Source: Lamellibrachia columna (Eukaryota; Annelida; Polychaeta; Sabellida; Siboglinidae). From it: DNA of 64,000 nt. The stretch covers positions 41,276,056-41,340,055 of the forward strand of contig OY759261.1 of assembly GCA_963662155.1 (NCBI GenBank), read 5' to 3'. The notes under the pieces are model-generated. The model ran no database searches, was not told the origin of the DNA, and saw only the letters and a program-made list of their open reading frames with translations. Shown here one piece after another: positions 46,808-58,913 of this stretch (position 1 is the first letter of the stretch; each line of letters opens with the position of its first letter). The position numbers were made by a program, and so were the translations under genes.

Positions 46808-47859
46808 AATGTTAATGGAATGCTTAACTTAAGTTATAGAACTCCACATTGGAAAAGGAAAAATAATAATTTCATCATCAATATGTGACCCTCCTGAGAC
46901 ACTGCTCCCTGTGAAAATACCTTATATTGAAGTCTGCGTACCTGCTATGTTTAGATCTGTGTTTTTTATTATGGTGAACATTTAATTAGTCGTTTATACT
47001 AAAACAATGCGTTCCTCCCACACAAAATAATCACAGGTTTAGTTGAATAAATTGAAGCATTTTTTATTGATATGTCTCTTGTGATAATAAACTTCCTTAA
47101 AGTAACAATTTGTCAATCACCATTTTAATTGTTTCTATTCGTTTCAGATGGTTTTTATTATTATCTTTATATTTTATTATTGTTATTGTTTGACAGGACG
47201 GTTTCTACCAAGGTTTAAACCATGGTTTCAACTGTCTCATCAGAAATACCATTCGGACATCAAAATGTCAGAAACTGTCAGAAACTCTGTGTTTATAATT
47301 GCAACTTTTACTCTGTGCAGTCTATTATGTTTGCATTTTCTACCAATTTTTTTAGCAGATAGAAATGTTAACAGATCTATGTAAGTGTTGTAGCATGGTT
47401 TCATTTGGCAGCTAGCTTTTAAAAGAGCAGGACAGGTGCCAATCTCAATCGGGAAAGCATGACAGCAGTTGGGTGGGTGTAGGTGCATACCAGTAATAAC
47501 ATTGGAGAGGACTTCAAGTTACAGAGTTAGGACTGTGCACAGACCTGTGTGGCAGTGTCAATAAGCCAGTTTGGAGCAAACAAATGAGTTAAACTTAAGC
47601 AATTCAGACAGAACTGTACTGTTGTGAGGTGATAGTGAGCTGTGCCCAGCTTCATTGTGTAAAATTAGACTAATCGACATCAAACAAAGATTCAGAGCAA
47701 TCATTTGAAGTCCCAATTTCCACAGCTGAACTATCAAGTGAGCTACAACTACATTTTGTAAAAGTATTTGTCTGAGCTTGCTTTTATCATATGTGCACCT
47801 GTCTGTGCTTGATGGAGGTATAAGCTGATTGTCCCAATGCTTTCTACTTAGGAAGTTGC

Positions 47860-48034
47860 TTGGCCAGTCACCTGTTGTTACACCTTGGCCAGCCGCCTGT
47901 TGCTACACCTTGGCCAGTCACCTGTTGCTACACCTTGGCCAGTCACCTGTTGCTACACCTTGGCCAGCCACCTGTTGCTACACCTTGGCCAGCCACCTGT
48001 TGTTACACCTTGGCCAGCCACCTGTTGCTACACC
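47860..48034. repeat. 25-bp minisatellite, seven copies
   Basis: Units at 47860, 47885, 47910, 47935, 47960, 47985 and 48010. Same unit as 43280-43379 with three extra copies; frames through it are open by chance. Confidence 0.95.
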
Positions 48035-48160
48035 TTCACATAGAGATACACTGTTACATGTGAAAGAAGTGTAAACTGATTACCCACTTTTTTAGACATT
48101 GTCATTTTGAATAGTGACTTTAATAGTGCTAGTAGCACCCCTGCGTGCACCTTGTTTCAG

Positions 48161-48300
48161 GGTGGCAGACCAGCTAAGGCTGTGTGGGAACATTTTGTTA
48201 CAGTGGGAAGGAATGGAAAAACTGTTGCTAGATACAAATTCTGTGGTCACCAGATGCCACCCAAATGTGATAGAATGCTGGTTCATCACACCAAGTGCAG
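48161..48300 (+). pseudogene. BED-type zinc finger relic (copy B)
   Basis: Frame GGRPAKAVWEHFVTVGRNGK, then TVARYKFCGHQMPPKCDRM and LVHHTKCRKS, then a stop. The second Cys of the first pair is kept here and the first is Tyr. Together with copy A this suggests an ancestral A-R-C-K-F-C-G-H motif, so the finger was once whole. Confidence 0.5.
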
Positions 48301-48989
48301 AAAATCATAAATTTATATAGCATGTATTAGATTCTGACGGGTTTCTGACAGTTTCTGACATTGTCACGTCAGAAATACCTTTCTGACTGTCAGAAACCAA
48401 CCCTGGTTTGCGTAAATGCGAATTACGCATGCCACTGAAAGAGATGGCAGTTCAGTTAGATTGTAATGAGACAAACACAGCACTCTAATTAAAAATTATT
48501 TCCTTCTGGAAACAAGTCAGCACATCAATTACATATCGATTAGTTTAACATGAAACTTGTTTAAGTTACCAGATACATTAATTAGATGTCACGTAGTGGA
48601 CATCCTTGTGAAGCAGACACTAAGATTCCCACATCAATAAAAGTTCATACTGCTAGGTCACACCTAACATACAAAGTATCATCATTACTAAAACAATCTC
48701 TAGTAGATGTATCATTACATTCTGATTCAATTGTCACACATCCCAACTCAAAATAATGTATTTTGTTTCAGTAAATGACAATAACATTTGTTTTGTTGTT
48801 CAGATGTTGTTTGAAGTCCTTTAAATATTTTATGTAGCTGCCTATGTTTATTCCTGTGTAATACGTGTTTATGTTTCTATTATACAACATTAATACATTG
48901 ATCAGTTAATTATTTGTGTATATTTACAAATCATATTTACAGGATATGTTGACTGAGTTTAAGAATTTTCATTAATATGTATCCTGGGA

Positions 48990-50541
48990 TGATGAAAGTC
49001 TCCAAATAATACGATGTCAGTCAGAGCGTTAACTTTTTCTTTTCCACTTGACTCTGGTGAACAGAAGAACAGAAGAAAGCTAAACTGGAAAGGCAGACTT
49101 TGGAAGGTAAGTTAACTTACCTTATTTGAAAAAGATCAGGTTATTTTATAATATGATTGTCATAAATGTATTACTATTATATATTAAAATTAAACTAATG
49201 CTATCCCCTATTAATATTCAGGTAAGCAATGGTGTCAACACACATCAAGCTAACAGCTCAGTTATTTCAAACCTCGGATAAGTTTAGTTGTTTTTCTTCG
49301 CATTCATAGCGCTATAAATAAGGGAGTGGAATGGTAATAAGTCAGATGGATATGACAGGATTCCCTAAATGTGTGCCACTACGTACCAATTTTGCAATTT
49401 TGCCTCATGCTACAATTCATATAACGACAGTATATTAATTATTATTGATGATGTATGTCGTTAATGCCCGAGTTATATGTACTACTGGCGAATGTGATGA
49501 ATAACTGGATATGTAGGGGTAATGAATACGAGTACATGTTTACATGTTTTTGTTAACGTGTATCTCTACATTAGGGAATTAGACAACCTCAGTGTAATAA
49601 ATGGTGCGAGTAACATTGAATCATCCTGATGAACTTGTCACTTGTAATCATCAAGTGAGGTGATGTCATACAATGGCACACTGTACATTAACAATGGGGA
49701 TCCACCCTCTATGTACTTATTATATTATCATGACTTATTAAAGGAAACACTAAAAAAGGGAAATACAGACTTTTGAAGGGGGGTAATTTCAGTATCCCCA
49801 ATTCCAAACAGTAACTCTGTATGATTAAAGGGTATATACAATGATTTTTATTGGCAAACTGAACGACTATTTTACGTGACAGTGAAATACTACATTAATT
49901 AATAGTTATCTCGGTTGGTTAAACTGATACTGATATAAAACGTGTTACTATCGTGATCTTTCCTCTCTTAATATTTTCGAAAATACACAATATGACAACA
50001 AAATAAAATATGTTTTATTACATAATATATTCATACCGCCTCCTGCTATAAACAAATCACCAAGAACTCTTCACATTTGAAGGTAAATTTATTCACAGGA
50101 TGGTTTATTCGTCTGTCAAATTGAATTTTATACTACAGCAATTTATATATTATTACGCTAACTTTGGGGGCAGTGTGGCTGTATCTCCTACCTGGCGCCT
50201 CTTTCTACGCACCTTTGCCTCCTTGCACTAGTGGCCACTGATCTACCAACTGACGATGTATTTAGAAAGACACAAAGGCAGCTATTTAGAGTTATTTACT
50301 CTAATGTTTTTCTTCATGGTGGACAATGATGGAAACATTAGCCGAATTGTGGCCGCGTTGAGTGTGAGTCACTCTCCATATGGCGTAACCATCACTACAT
50401 CATCTCTATTTATATGCTAACCTTGGGGGTTGACGGTTATTTACTGTTTTTCTTCCTGTCGGACAAAGATGGTAATAGTAGCTGAATTGAGTGTGAACCA
50501 TTCTTCAGATGAGGTCAGACCATAGTTGAATTTCCTATTTA
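48990..50541. repeat. D-exon paralogous block 3
   Basis: Parallels 30225-34165 and 44300-45760, keeping the right-hand part up to cagatgaggtcagacc. D4 is its only coding sequence. Confidence 0.8.
49065..49106 (+). CDS. Charged-helix mini-exon D4 (14 codons, phase 1-1)
   Basis: Acceptor ggtgaacag, donor gtaagttaac. Peptide EEQKKAKLERQTLE. It is the last mini-exon seen before the NACHT exon, about 11 kb upstream of it, and its phase (one base carried over) is the phase the NACHT exon needs. Confidence 0.7.
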
Positions 50542-50773
50542 TTGTTTGACATAAATGTAGGGCATATTAAATCATGATATGTGAAATTAAGAAATTCATA
50601 TGATGTGACATGAGTGAAATTGAGCAGGCATATTAACAGGTTTGTTTGTAGGAGCTATTGGCTATGAAATATGTATTTTTTATACAGAATTTAACAGTCG
50701 GAGGGATTTATGGGGAATTTGTATAAAGCAGCTGGATGTATGTTATTTTGTCCAAACTTGATTAGCATGTCAG

Positions 50774-52985
50774 TTGATGACTGATCCGGCTTTATGTGAT
50801 AAATCTGGCAATATATCTGGTGATCATTACTCGATATCGTTTTCTGCACACATGTCGAAACCACGTCCGAAGCTATGTGCGATCAATGTTAACTCATTCA
50901 AAGAATGCATATGTCAAAACAATAACCTACACGACGTTGAGCCACCTCTCCATGAGCTAATAACCAACTACATATAACAGTTCATTGGATGATATCATCA
51001 ATCTTCAAGCGCCACTGTTGAATCGAGCAATCACACTTCATCCACACGCCCCATGGTACTCTTAACAAATTTCGTGATGTCAAGCATAAACGTCGGAAGC
51101 TGGAACGTTGCAGGCGCTCAACAAAACTAGATGTGCATCACCAGCTGTATCGGGACTTTTGCGTCGCAGTCAACAAGTCATTACATACCGCCAAAACCGA
51201 GTACTGTGAGAGTCAAATCGAGCAGTGTCGACGTGACACTAAGGCAATGTTTTGGACTGTGAACACACTGATGGGAAACAACAGAGGCTGCCTGTTGCCC
51301 AGTCACACGTCAGACGTTCAACTCGCTAGTGACTTTTCAGATTTTTTCACTACAAAGATATCAACGATTCGTGACTCTCTGTGTCCCGAGGACACGCCAG
51401 ATCTCATGACGCCATTGGACGGTGATGTACAGGTGACACTTGATTCGTTTTCCCCGACGACGAATGAAGAAATCATAGGCATCATCGAATCTTCGCCAGA
51501 CATGTCTTGCAACCTAGATCCTATTCCAACTTGGTTGCTTAAATCATGCATCAGTGAACTAGCACCGATAATAGTTGCTATTGTGAATAGGTCTTTCGAA
51601 ACATCACACGTGCCTGTCGAGCTGAAGCGTGCCCACATTAGACCACGCCTGAAGAAACCATCTCTTGATCCTGACATACTAAACAATTACCGACCAGTGT
51701 CGAACTTAACATTCGTCTCCAAAATAATCGAAAAAGTTGTTCACACCCGCCTTGAACAACATCTGCGAGAAAACAATCTGCACGAACCATCGCAATCCGC
51801 CTACAGGAGGCAACATTCAACTGAAACAGCACTCATCAAAATACAAAGCGACATCCTCCAAGCACTTGACAATGGACGAATTGTTGCGCTTGTTCTTTTA
51901 GATCTCTCAGCAGTGTTAGACACTATCAATCACTCCATCCTTATCGAGCGTCTAGAGCATTTTCTTGTTCTTTTAGATCTCTCAGCAGTGTTAGACACTA
52001 TCAATCACTCCATCCTTATCGAGCGTCTAGAGCATTTTCGGCAATGCCCTGAAATGGATGGCATCTTACTTGCGAGAGCGAATCCAACAAGTCATCATTG
52101 GTGATGTCTCCTATGCCGATGTCTTACTTGAATATGGCATCCCACAAGGATCAGTACTAGGCCCGAAACTGTACTCGCTATATACACGGCCACTTGGAGA
52201 CGTCATCAGGCATCATCAACTAGATGTGCACTTCTATGCTGATGACACCCAGTTATATGTCTCATTCATGAACAACGACCCCGAAGAGCGATCAACAGTA
52301 GTGGCCCATTTGAGCGACTGTATCAAGGATGTTCGTACATGGCTTACGCAAAACATGCTAAAATTGAATGATGAGAAGACGGAAGTGATCTTGTTCACAT
52401 CCAAACATGGATTGAAATCGTTGCCAAACATAGCTGTTTCGGTCGGAGGACAACAACAACTACAATCATCCTCCGTCCGTGATCTTGGGGTTAAATACGA
52501 TCAACATCTAAGTATGACCCAGCATGTGAACGTCGTGTGCCGAACTGGATATTACCACCTCAGAAATAACGGGAGGATCCATCGATACCTGATGATTCAT
52601 GATTCAGCGAAAACACTTGTTCATACTCTCGTAACATCAAGACTCGATTATTGCAATTCTCTACTACATGCCTGTGAATCGGCTTGCAAAAATGCAACGT
52701 CTGCAGAACGCATGCGCGTGCATGATCACAAGAACCAGTCGCCGCTCGCACATCACTCATGTTCTGAAGGAGCTACACTGGCTTCCAGTTCACTGCCGAA
52801 TACAATATAAGATCATGTCACAAACTTTCTGTGCTAACCATCACCAAGCACCGGATTACCTGAGTGATCTGCTGTCCATTTACAGACCAACACGCTCACT
52901 ACGATCTGAATCTACCATCACATTGACTGTGCCTAGAACTAGAACAACCACATTCGGTGATCGCATGTTCGTCATTTTAGTTGTA
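50774..52985 (+). pseudogene. CR1/L2-like ORF2 remnant with internal duplication
   Basis: Order of pieces: PALCDKSGNISGDHYSISF (endonuclease end, S-D-H block), several frame changes, then from 51133 a long frame with the linker, NNYRPVSNLTFVSKIIEKV near 51684-51740, YRRQHSTETALIKIQSDIL, the catalytic LVLLDLSAVLDTINHSIL block twice, then after a frameshift near 52045 MASYLRERIQQV, GIPQGSVLGPKLYSLYT (52135-52185), HFYADDTQLYVSF (52231-52269), and after a further shift near 52660 the region LKELHWLPVHCRIQYKI. The usual A-F-D of the first catalytic box reads V-L-D here. Dead element; clade assigned from the L-D-L-S-A...D-T-x-x-H-S and H-W-L-P-V motifs. Confidence 0.8.
51889..52038. repeat. Exact 75-bp in-frame tandem duplication in the reverse transcriptase
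   Basis: 51889-51963 and 51964-52038 are identical and together double 25 codons covering the first catalytic box. No difference was found between the copies. Confidence 0.95.
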
Positions 52986-53213
52986 ATGCCCTTAAATGTT
53001 TAAAATGCCTTTAAATTTACTTGTATTGTTAGCTGTTTAATTTGATGTATGATTTTTAGTTGTATTGTTCTTAATTAATGTATTATTTTAATTATTCATT
53101 TATATATTATTTTAATTATTTATATATTTAGCTGTATTATTACTGTATTGTAAGGCGCCATAAAGCACTATGTGATTATGGCGCTATATAAATATTGTAT
53201 TTTATTATTATTA

Positions 53214-55698
53214 TGGCAGTTACAGTGAACAGTTTTCAGAATTTTTGATGGTTCAATTTTCTGATAAGCAGTCAAAACGTTAGCAAGGCCACCAATGCAA
53301 TATTACACTGTGATCTGACTTCAGATGGTTTGACCATGACCCCACCATCTATCTATTAATTTAAATTGTTTTCTTTACTACTACATTAGACCTTAGATTT
53401 GAAGGCAGCGTACAAACATTTCTAAATCAATCACCTGGCTGGGTCGAAATTGAGGGGTATCTGCTTAGGGTGCATTTTTCTGATAGCTGTGTGATTTTAT
53501 CGAATTACACACACACAGCATGTATGTTAATAGAGGATACATGTGGTGTGAAATGTTGAAAAAAATCAAATCGTAGGACAAATTTTGCAGGAATCCTAAG
53601 AAACACCATAATGGCAACCTACTTGAACATCAAATGTGGTTTCACCCATTTTGTTACATGGACGGGTGTGAGCTAGTAAAGATTCAAACATGAAGTGTAA
53701 TATTGTTAATTTAGATAAACTGTACTGTAAGCTCAAACAATTAATAGAATTTGGGCATTTGAACCCCCGCCCCGCCAACTCCATATCATTTATCCAATTA
53801 AAATAATTGTGCATTCTCTGTAATGCTTTTGTCCAAACATGTTCAAAGGGAGTAGTTTTACACCCATTTATTAAACCAATTGTTTAAATAATTTAGAATA
53901 AGCAGGCCCTCACACCCGTTTATTAAACCAATTGTTTAAATGATTTAGAATAAGCAGGCCTAGACACCCGTTTATTAAACCAATTGTTTAAATGATTTAG
54001 AATAAGCAGGCCTACATACCCGTTTATTAAACTAATTGTTTAAATGATTTAGAATAAGCAGGTCTACCCACATGTTTATTAAACCAGTTAAATTGTTTAC
54101 TTAAATTATCCACACTCTATTCACACACTACATATATTTGAACATCACCGAACATGATTAGCCAAGGGCTAAATTAATCCAAGAGGCAGCTGTAATTAGT
54201 TTAGTCCGACTGAACAATACGCAAGGTAAAGTGTGTAAATGTCGGCTGGAGGCTATTCACTTTTTAATGATTAAAATTAATTATGTTGAAGAATTTAAAA
54301 ATGCACTGTTTTGTTTAAACGACTGCGATTACATTTTTCCTAACCTGACTGTGCAAATTAATTAAATTATTCACTCACTTTTAACATCACCGAACCAGAT
54401 TCACGGTGGCTTTTAAATGAACTGCAGAAGTAACGTTAAACTATGTTCATAAAAATGACCATTATATGACTATAAGTATGCACTTGGCTTTAAATAAAGT
54501 CCTACATCAAAACCGAGAGCGTGATGCAAAAGAAGCCCAGGTGAAAGGTATGGTGTCAGTTTTATTATTCCGTACAGGGATTGCATCAACAAGTGACCTG
54601 TTTTCTAGCACTGAGATGTTGTTCATGATATAGATGATTCTTAATGCTAGGTAGTTTTGGTGTTTGGTTACGCCAGCATCAACTGAATTGGTGTTAAACC
54701 AATTAACTTCCGTTGGAGGTAAACGTAGGACCAATGGTGGTGTTTGATTGAATAATCAATAGTTATTCTGCCAATGCTGGACCAACATTGATGCTAAAGC
54801 GGCTAATCACCATTTGACATGCCTCTGTTGGACCAACGTTGGCTTAATGTCAGGTAACACACATTCCACAAGCCTTCACAGCATAGCTCCAATGGAGATA
54901 TTAAAGCGAAACCAAAGGCATTTTGGGGGCCTTTGCACCTATAAGAGTACTTGAAAACTAACCATTTGCAACTATTGTCAAGAATATCATGCAAGTGGTT
55001 AACTAAATATACCTTGTTGAACACAGAAAATCTTTTTTGTATGGGCAGCGCCACATTTGTTCAGAATCCTACGTCAAGAGTGCTGACTAGGTTCTAGGTT
55101 CCCACAACTCCAACTTTAAACACCTGATTGTAGACGTAGACGATTTTAGTCACATACTTGCCAATAAGTTTGGACATGTTGTTTGCATCTAAAATCAACT
55201 TATTTGGCAAGATAGCCCATCCGTTCATTGTTTACTAACCGCCTCATGTTCCGATTTGACAGTTTTTGTGATTGAGTGCTTGCACTGTGTCGAAGCCTTC
55301 GGCTGACATACATGCTGGAAGATTGTCGGTACTGCTTCAGGCTATAAAGGTCTCCATTAGCGATGTCCTGAAGGATCTTGACCCATTAGTTGATGAAAAT
55401 ATATCAACTTCAAAACATGACTCTTTAAAATAGGCCAAACAAAGTCTAATATATGGCTTCCAACCAGACCACCTATAATTGTGAATCCATTGCCTCACTA
55501 CTGTCTGTTTTTCCAGAGGAAATCGAAAAAAAAAAAACTACCTCGTTGAATCATATTTACATCCGAATGCTGCACAGTGCAGCTTTGTAAGAGTGTTTGC
55601 TGCGTGTAAGTCCAAAATAAAAGCAAATAAAAATATAACTGCAAATCTCAACCACGTTAAAAATACATGCGTTATGCACAGCCTACAGCACAGCTGCA
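53214..55698. other. Intergenic or intronic stretch without genes
   Basis: Contains the 52-bp minisatellite at 53861-54090, a diverged repetition of the sequence around aacatcaccgaac (54143 and 54382), and paired ccaatgctggaccaac / ttggaccaacgttgg motifs near 54770-54840 that may be the trace of a small element. No exon with array-like phase or sequence was seen. Confidence 0.5.
53861..54090. repeat. 52-bp minisatellite, about 4.5 copies
   Basis: The cacccgtttattaaacc motif starts at 53861, 53913, 53965, 54017 and 54069; units also contain gatttagaataagcaggcc. Confidence 0.95.
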
Positions 55699-55758
55699 TT
55701 GGGGGTTAAGGGGCTGCTCGCTGCTGATTGGTCAAAATTGCAAACACTGATGAATATG

Positions 55759-58560
55759 TCACCCTTCATGAAAAATTACATTAGACCAGAATTTTGCACT
55801 TTTAGAAAAGATTCCCATTCTATTTTTAAACACATTCACACTACTAGCATTAACACAATCATTTGGCAGTTTGTTCCATTCGTTTATCACCCTCTGTGAG
55901 AAAGAGTACTTTCTCATGTCCAACCTACACTGCTCCTTAACTAATGCTGCGTTGTGTCCTCTGGTTCTACTGCCTTCTTTAAGTTTGAAGAACATATTCC
56001 TATCAACATCCTCATAACCATTCACTATTTTAAACACTTCTATTTCGTCTCCTCTTAGTTTCCTGGTCTCTAGTGTTGTCAAACCACATTGTAATAAGCG
56101 ACTTTCGTAACTAAGGTCTTTTAATTCTGGAATCATTTTAGTTGCTCTTCGTTGTATTCTTTCTAGCTTGTCTATGTCTTTTTTACGATATGGCCTCCAT
56201 GCTTGAATACAATATTCCAAATGTGGTCTAACTATTGCTTTGTACAGGGGTACAATTAGATGTTTCTCCTTATACGTGATAGTTCTCCTAATTAGCCCTA
56301 GAATTTGATTTCCTTTCGAAGCAGCAATCCCACATTGCTCTGAAACTTTCATGTCAGCACTAAATGTTACTCCTAAATCCTTTACTTGTGTAGTTCTACC
56401 TAGTACAGCATCCCCCATTTTATATTACTCGTCCATATTTCCATGTCCTATGTGTATACATTTACACTTCCCAAAATAGAATAACATTTGCCATTTTTCT
56501 GATCATTTAACTAATTTATCTAGATCATCCTGTAAACTTTGTTTATCTGTATCATTAGTAACCTTTCTGAATAATTTTGTGTCATCTGCAAATTTGAGTA
56601 CTTTGCTAGATATGTCATCCTCCAAATCATTTATATATATTAAAAACAGTATAGGGCCTAATACTGATCCCTGTGGTACCCCACTCAAAACAGATTTCCA
56701 GTTTGAAATCTCACCATCTTCTATTACTCTCTGTCTTCTGTGTGTAAGCCACTTTTCTATCCAGTTGATTACATCATTGCCTATACACTGGGCTTTTAGT
56801 TTAAGTAACAATCTTTGATGTGGCACTTTATCGAAAGCTTTCTGAAAATCTAAGTAGACAACATCCACTGGTGACCCGTCATCTACCCACTTTGTAATTT
56901 CTTTCAAAAAACATAAGAGATTAGTTAGACATGACCTTGCTTTTAGGAATCCATGTTGAGATGTATTTATTAATTGATGTTTTACAAGGAATTCCACCAT
57001 GTGGTCTCTAATTAATGTTTCGAGTAATTTACATACAACTGATGTTAAACTCACTGGTCTGTAATTTTCTGGCTTCTTCCTCGATCCCTTCTTAAATAGC
57101 GGCGTAATGTTTGCTTCTTTCCATTCTGAAGGAACTATTCCTTCTTCTAGTGACAAGTTAAACAATTTTGCAAGTGGTGTACTAATTTGATCAACAATTT
57201 CCTTAAGCAGTTTTGGTGGTATGCCGTCAACTCCAGGTGATTTATTGTCTTTCATCTTCTTAATTTTCTTTGCTATCATTTCAGGAGTTACAAATAACTG
57301 CCCTAAATGTTCTGATTTATTGCCCTCAAATTTAGTCAATGGAACTGGAAGTGAGCTAGTATCTTCTGTGGTAAAAACTGAGCTGAAATACTCAATCAGG
57401 ACCTCTGCCATTTGGAACCCGTCTGAAATTATGTTTTCACTATTGTTTTCCAGTGGTCCGACCTGATCTCGAACTTTCTGTTTACTCCTTACATAAGCAT
57501 AGAAACTCTTGCTGTCATTTTTTATATTACCTGCCAATTTTTTTTCAAAGGTTCTTTTAGATTTTCTAATTTCAGTTGTAGCTAGGTTAAGTGCCTCTGT
57601 AGTTTGTGTAGTCTTCTACATTTCCAGTGTGTTTATAGACCCTCCACAACATCTGTTTGTGAGCAATTTTTCCAATAGCTTCTTTTGACAGGTGGTTTTT
57701 CCTGGACCTTTTCCCTTGTTTTCTTAATGGAATAAATTTCTCAATAATGCCCTCAATCTCATATTTTAAATAAGTCCAGCATTCTGTTGCTGTCTTGTTC
57801 TTCATCAAGTTATTCCAATCTATATTTGCTAGATATGTTCTCATCACTTTATATTTGCCATTGTTGAAGTTCCTCCTCCATTGTTTTTTATATTTATTCC
57901 CTGTTTTTACTTTTATATTAAAATGGATTTGGTTATGGTCACTTGAACCCAAAGGTTCATGTACTTTAACATTGTCAACTAATTCATTTTGAGAAGACAA
58001 AATTAAATCTAACACATTCCCACCTCTGGTTGGTTACAAGACATGTTGAGTAAGGAAACAATCCTGTGTTAGAAGTAGAAACTGATGGTCGTCACCTCTA
58101 GCACTCTCTAATGATTCCCAATGTATATGGCCATGGTTAAAATCACCCATTATAACACATTCTCCCTTGCTCACCTCCCTTATCGCCTTTTGTAATTTTA
58201 CATCTTCCTCTTGTCCTATGTTAGGACTACGATAAACTACTCCTATTGTTAATGTTGAGTTCCTGGTAACTATGTTACACCAAACTGCTTCCACACTATC
58301 TGCTTCACTTTTCAGTGTTATTTCATATGCTTGGATAGATTCTTTAATATATAAAATTACTCCACCTCCCCTTCTTTCTCGTCTGTCCTTCCTAAACATT
58401 ACATAACCTGTCAGTGCTAACTCAGCATCTACTATATCTTCATTTGCCCATGATTCTGTGATGCCTATTACATGAGGATCAATATCTGCTACCATAATGT
58501 CTAACTCACTTTTTTATTTACTATGCTCCTGGCATTTAAGCATACACATTTAAGTTCATT
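55759..58560 (-). pseudogene. Retrotransposon ORF2: endonuclease plus reverse transcriptase
   Basis: Minus-strand order: NARSIVNKKSELDIMVADID, VIGITESWANEDI, GGGVILYIK, GVVYRSPN, VIMGDFNHGHIHW (apurinic-like endonuclease blocks), a TAA near 58016, SSDHNQIHF (its last catalytic block), a frameshift near 57590, then KNDSKSFYAYVRSKQKVRDQ, KMKDNKSPGVDGIPPKLLKE, PENYRPVSLTSVVCKLLE, YLDFQKAFDKVPHQRLL (first catalytic box), LSGVPQGSVLGPILFLIYIN, KFADDTKLF (second catalytic box), a TGA near 56500, a TAA near 56425, and the C-terminal LERIQRRATKMIPELKDLSY and RVINEWNKLPNDCVNA. All catalytic motifs are kept, with three stops and one frameshift, so it is dead but fairly young. Confidence 0.88.
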
Positions 58561-58646
58561 GTCTGAAATTATTGGTGAACATTTCTTTGGATGTGTATTT
58601 GTAGTAGTACTCCTTTGAGTTTTCTCTGTCAGTTCCCCCTGCGCAT

Positions 58647-58913
58647 CTAGTTTAAATAATTTATGGTACCTGTGCCCTCGTCGACAACTCTGACAAACTC
58701 ACACGCAAGAACTGCAATGCCCTTCCCTGTCAGATGAAGTCCATCTCTCATGAAAAAGTCACCTCTTCCCACAAAGTTTAACCACATGTCTATGAAGCCT
58801 ACTCCCTCCTCCATACATACCTTCTGTACCAGTCTGTTGATCGCCATCCTCCTACAGTTCCTATATTCCTCACCCCTGCCCTTGGCACTCTTATACGTGC
58901 AAAGGCCCAACAC
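58647..58913 (-). pseudogene. Retrotransposon ORF1 fragment, SGNH/esterase-like
   Basis: The 88-residue frame contains CRRMAINRLVQKVCMEEGVG, FIDMWLNF and FFMRDGLHLTGKGIAVLA. The D-G-L-H-L-x-x-x-G block is the C-terminal catalytic Asp/His block of SGNH hydrolases, known from ORF1 proteins of CR1-type elements. The N-terminal Ser block is missing because the element is truncated at 58945. Confidence 0.6.

Larger units (their letters stand above)
46808..49200. repeat. Segmental duplication, copy B (around D4)
   Basis: Sister of 40703-44700. It lacks the PHD-bearing insertion and lacks the D2-type exon: at 47141-47150 the acceptor-like gtttcag runs directly into atggtttttatt, the sequence that lies well behind the exon in copy A. 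The 25-bp minisatellite is longer here. Confidence 0.85.
50725..53213 (+). mobile_element. 5'-truncated CR1/L2-like retrotransposon
   Basis: Coding remnants from the end of an endonuclease through the reverse transcriptase, then a 3' end with a hairpin (gcgccata 53155-53162 with tatggcgc 53177-53184) and a ttattattat tail. That 3' end is typical of L2-like LINEs and of SINEs that use them. Confidence 0.85.

Noticed and set aside
47829..48074. Open frames of 67-82 codons with HLLLHLGQPPVATP repeats
   Set aside because: Translation of the 25-bp minisatellite, which shifts frame every unit.
52434..52560. Separate small genes on the minus strand across the reverse transcriptases
   Set aside because: They are antisense shadows of the CR1/L2-like ORF2.
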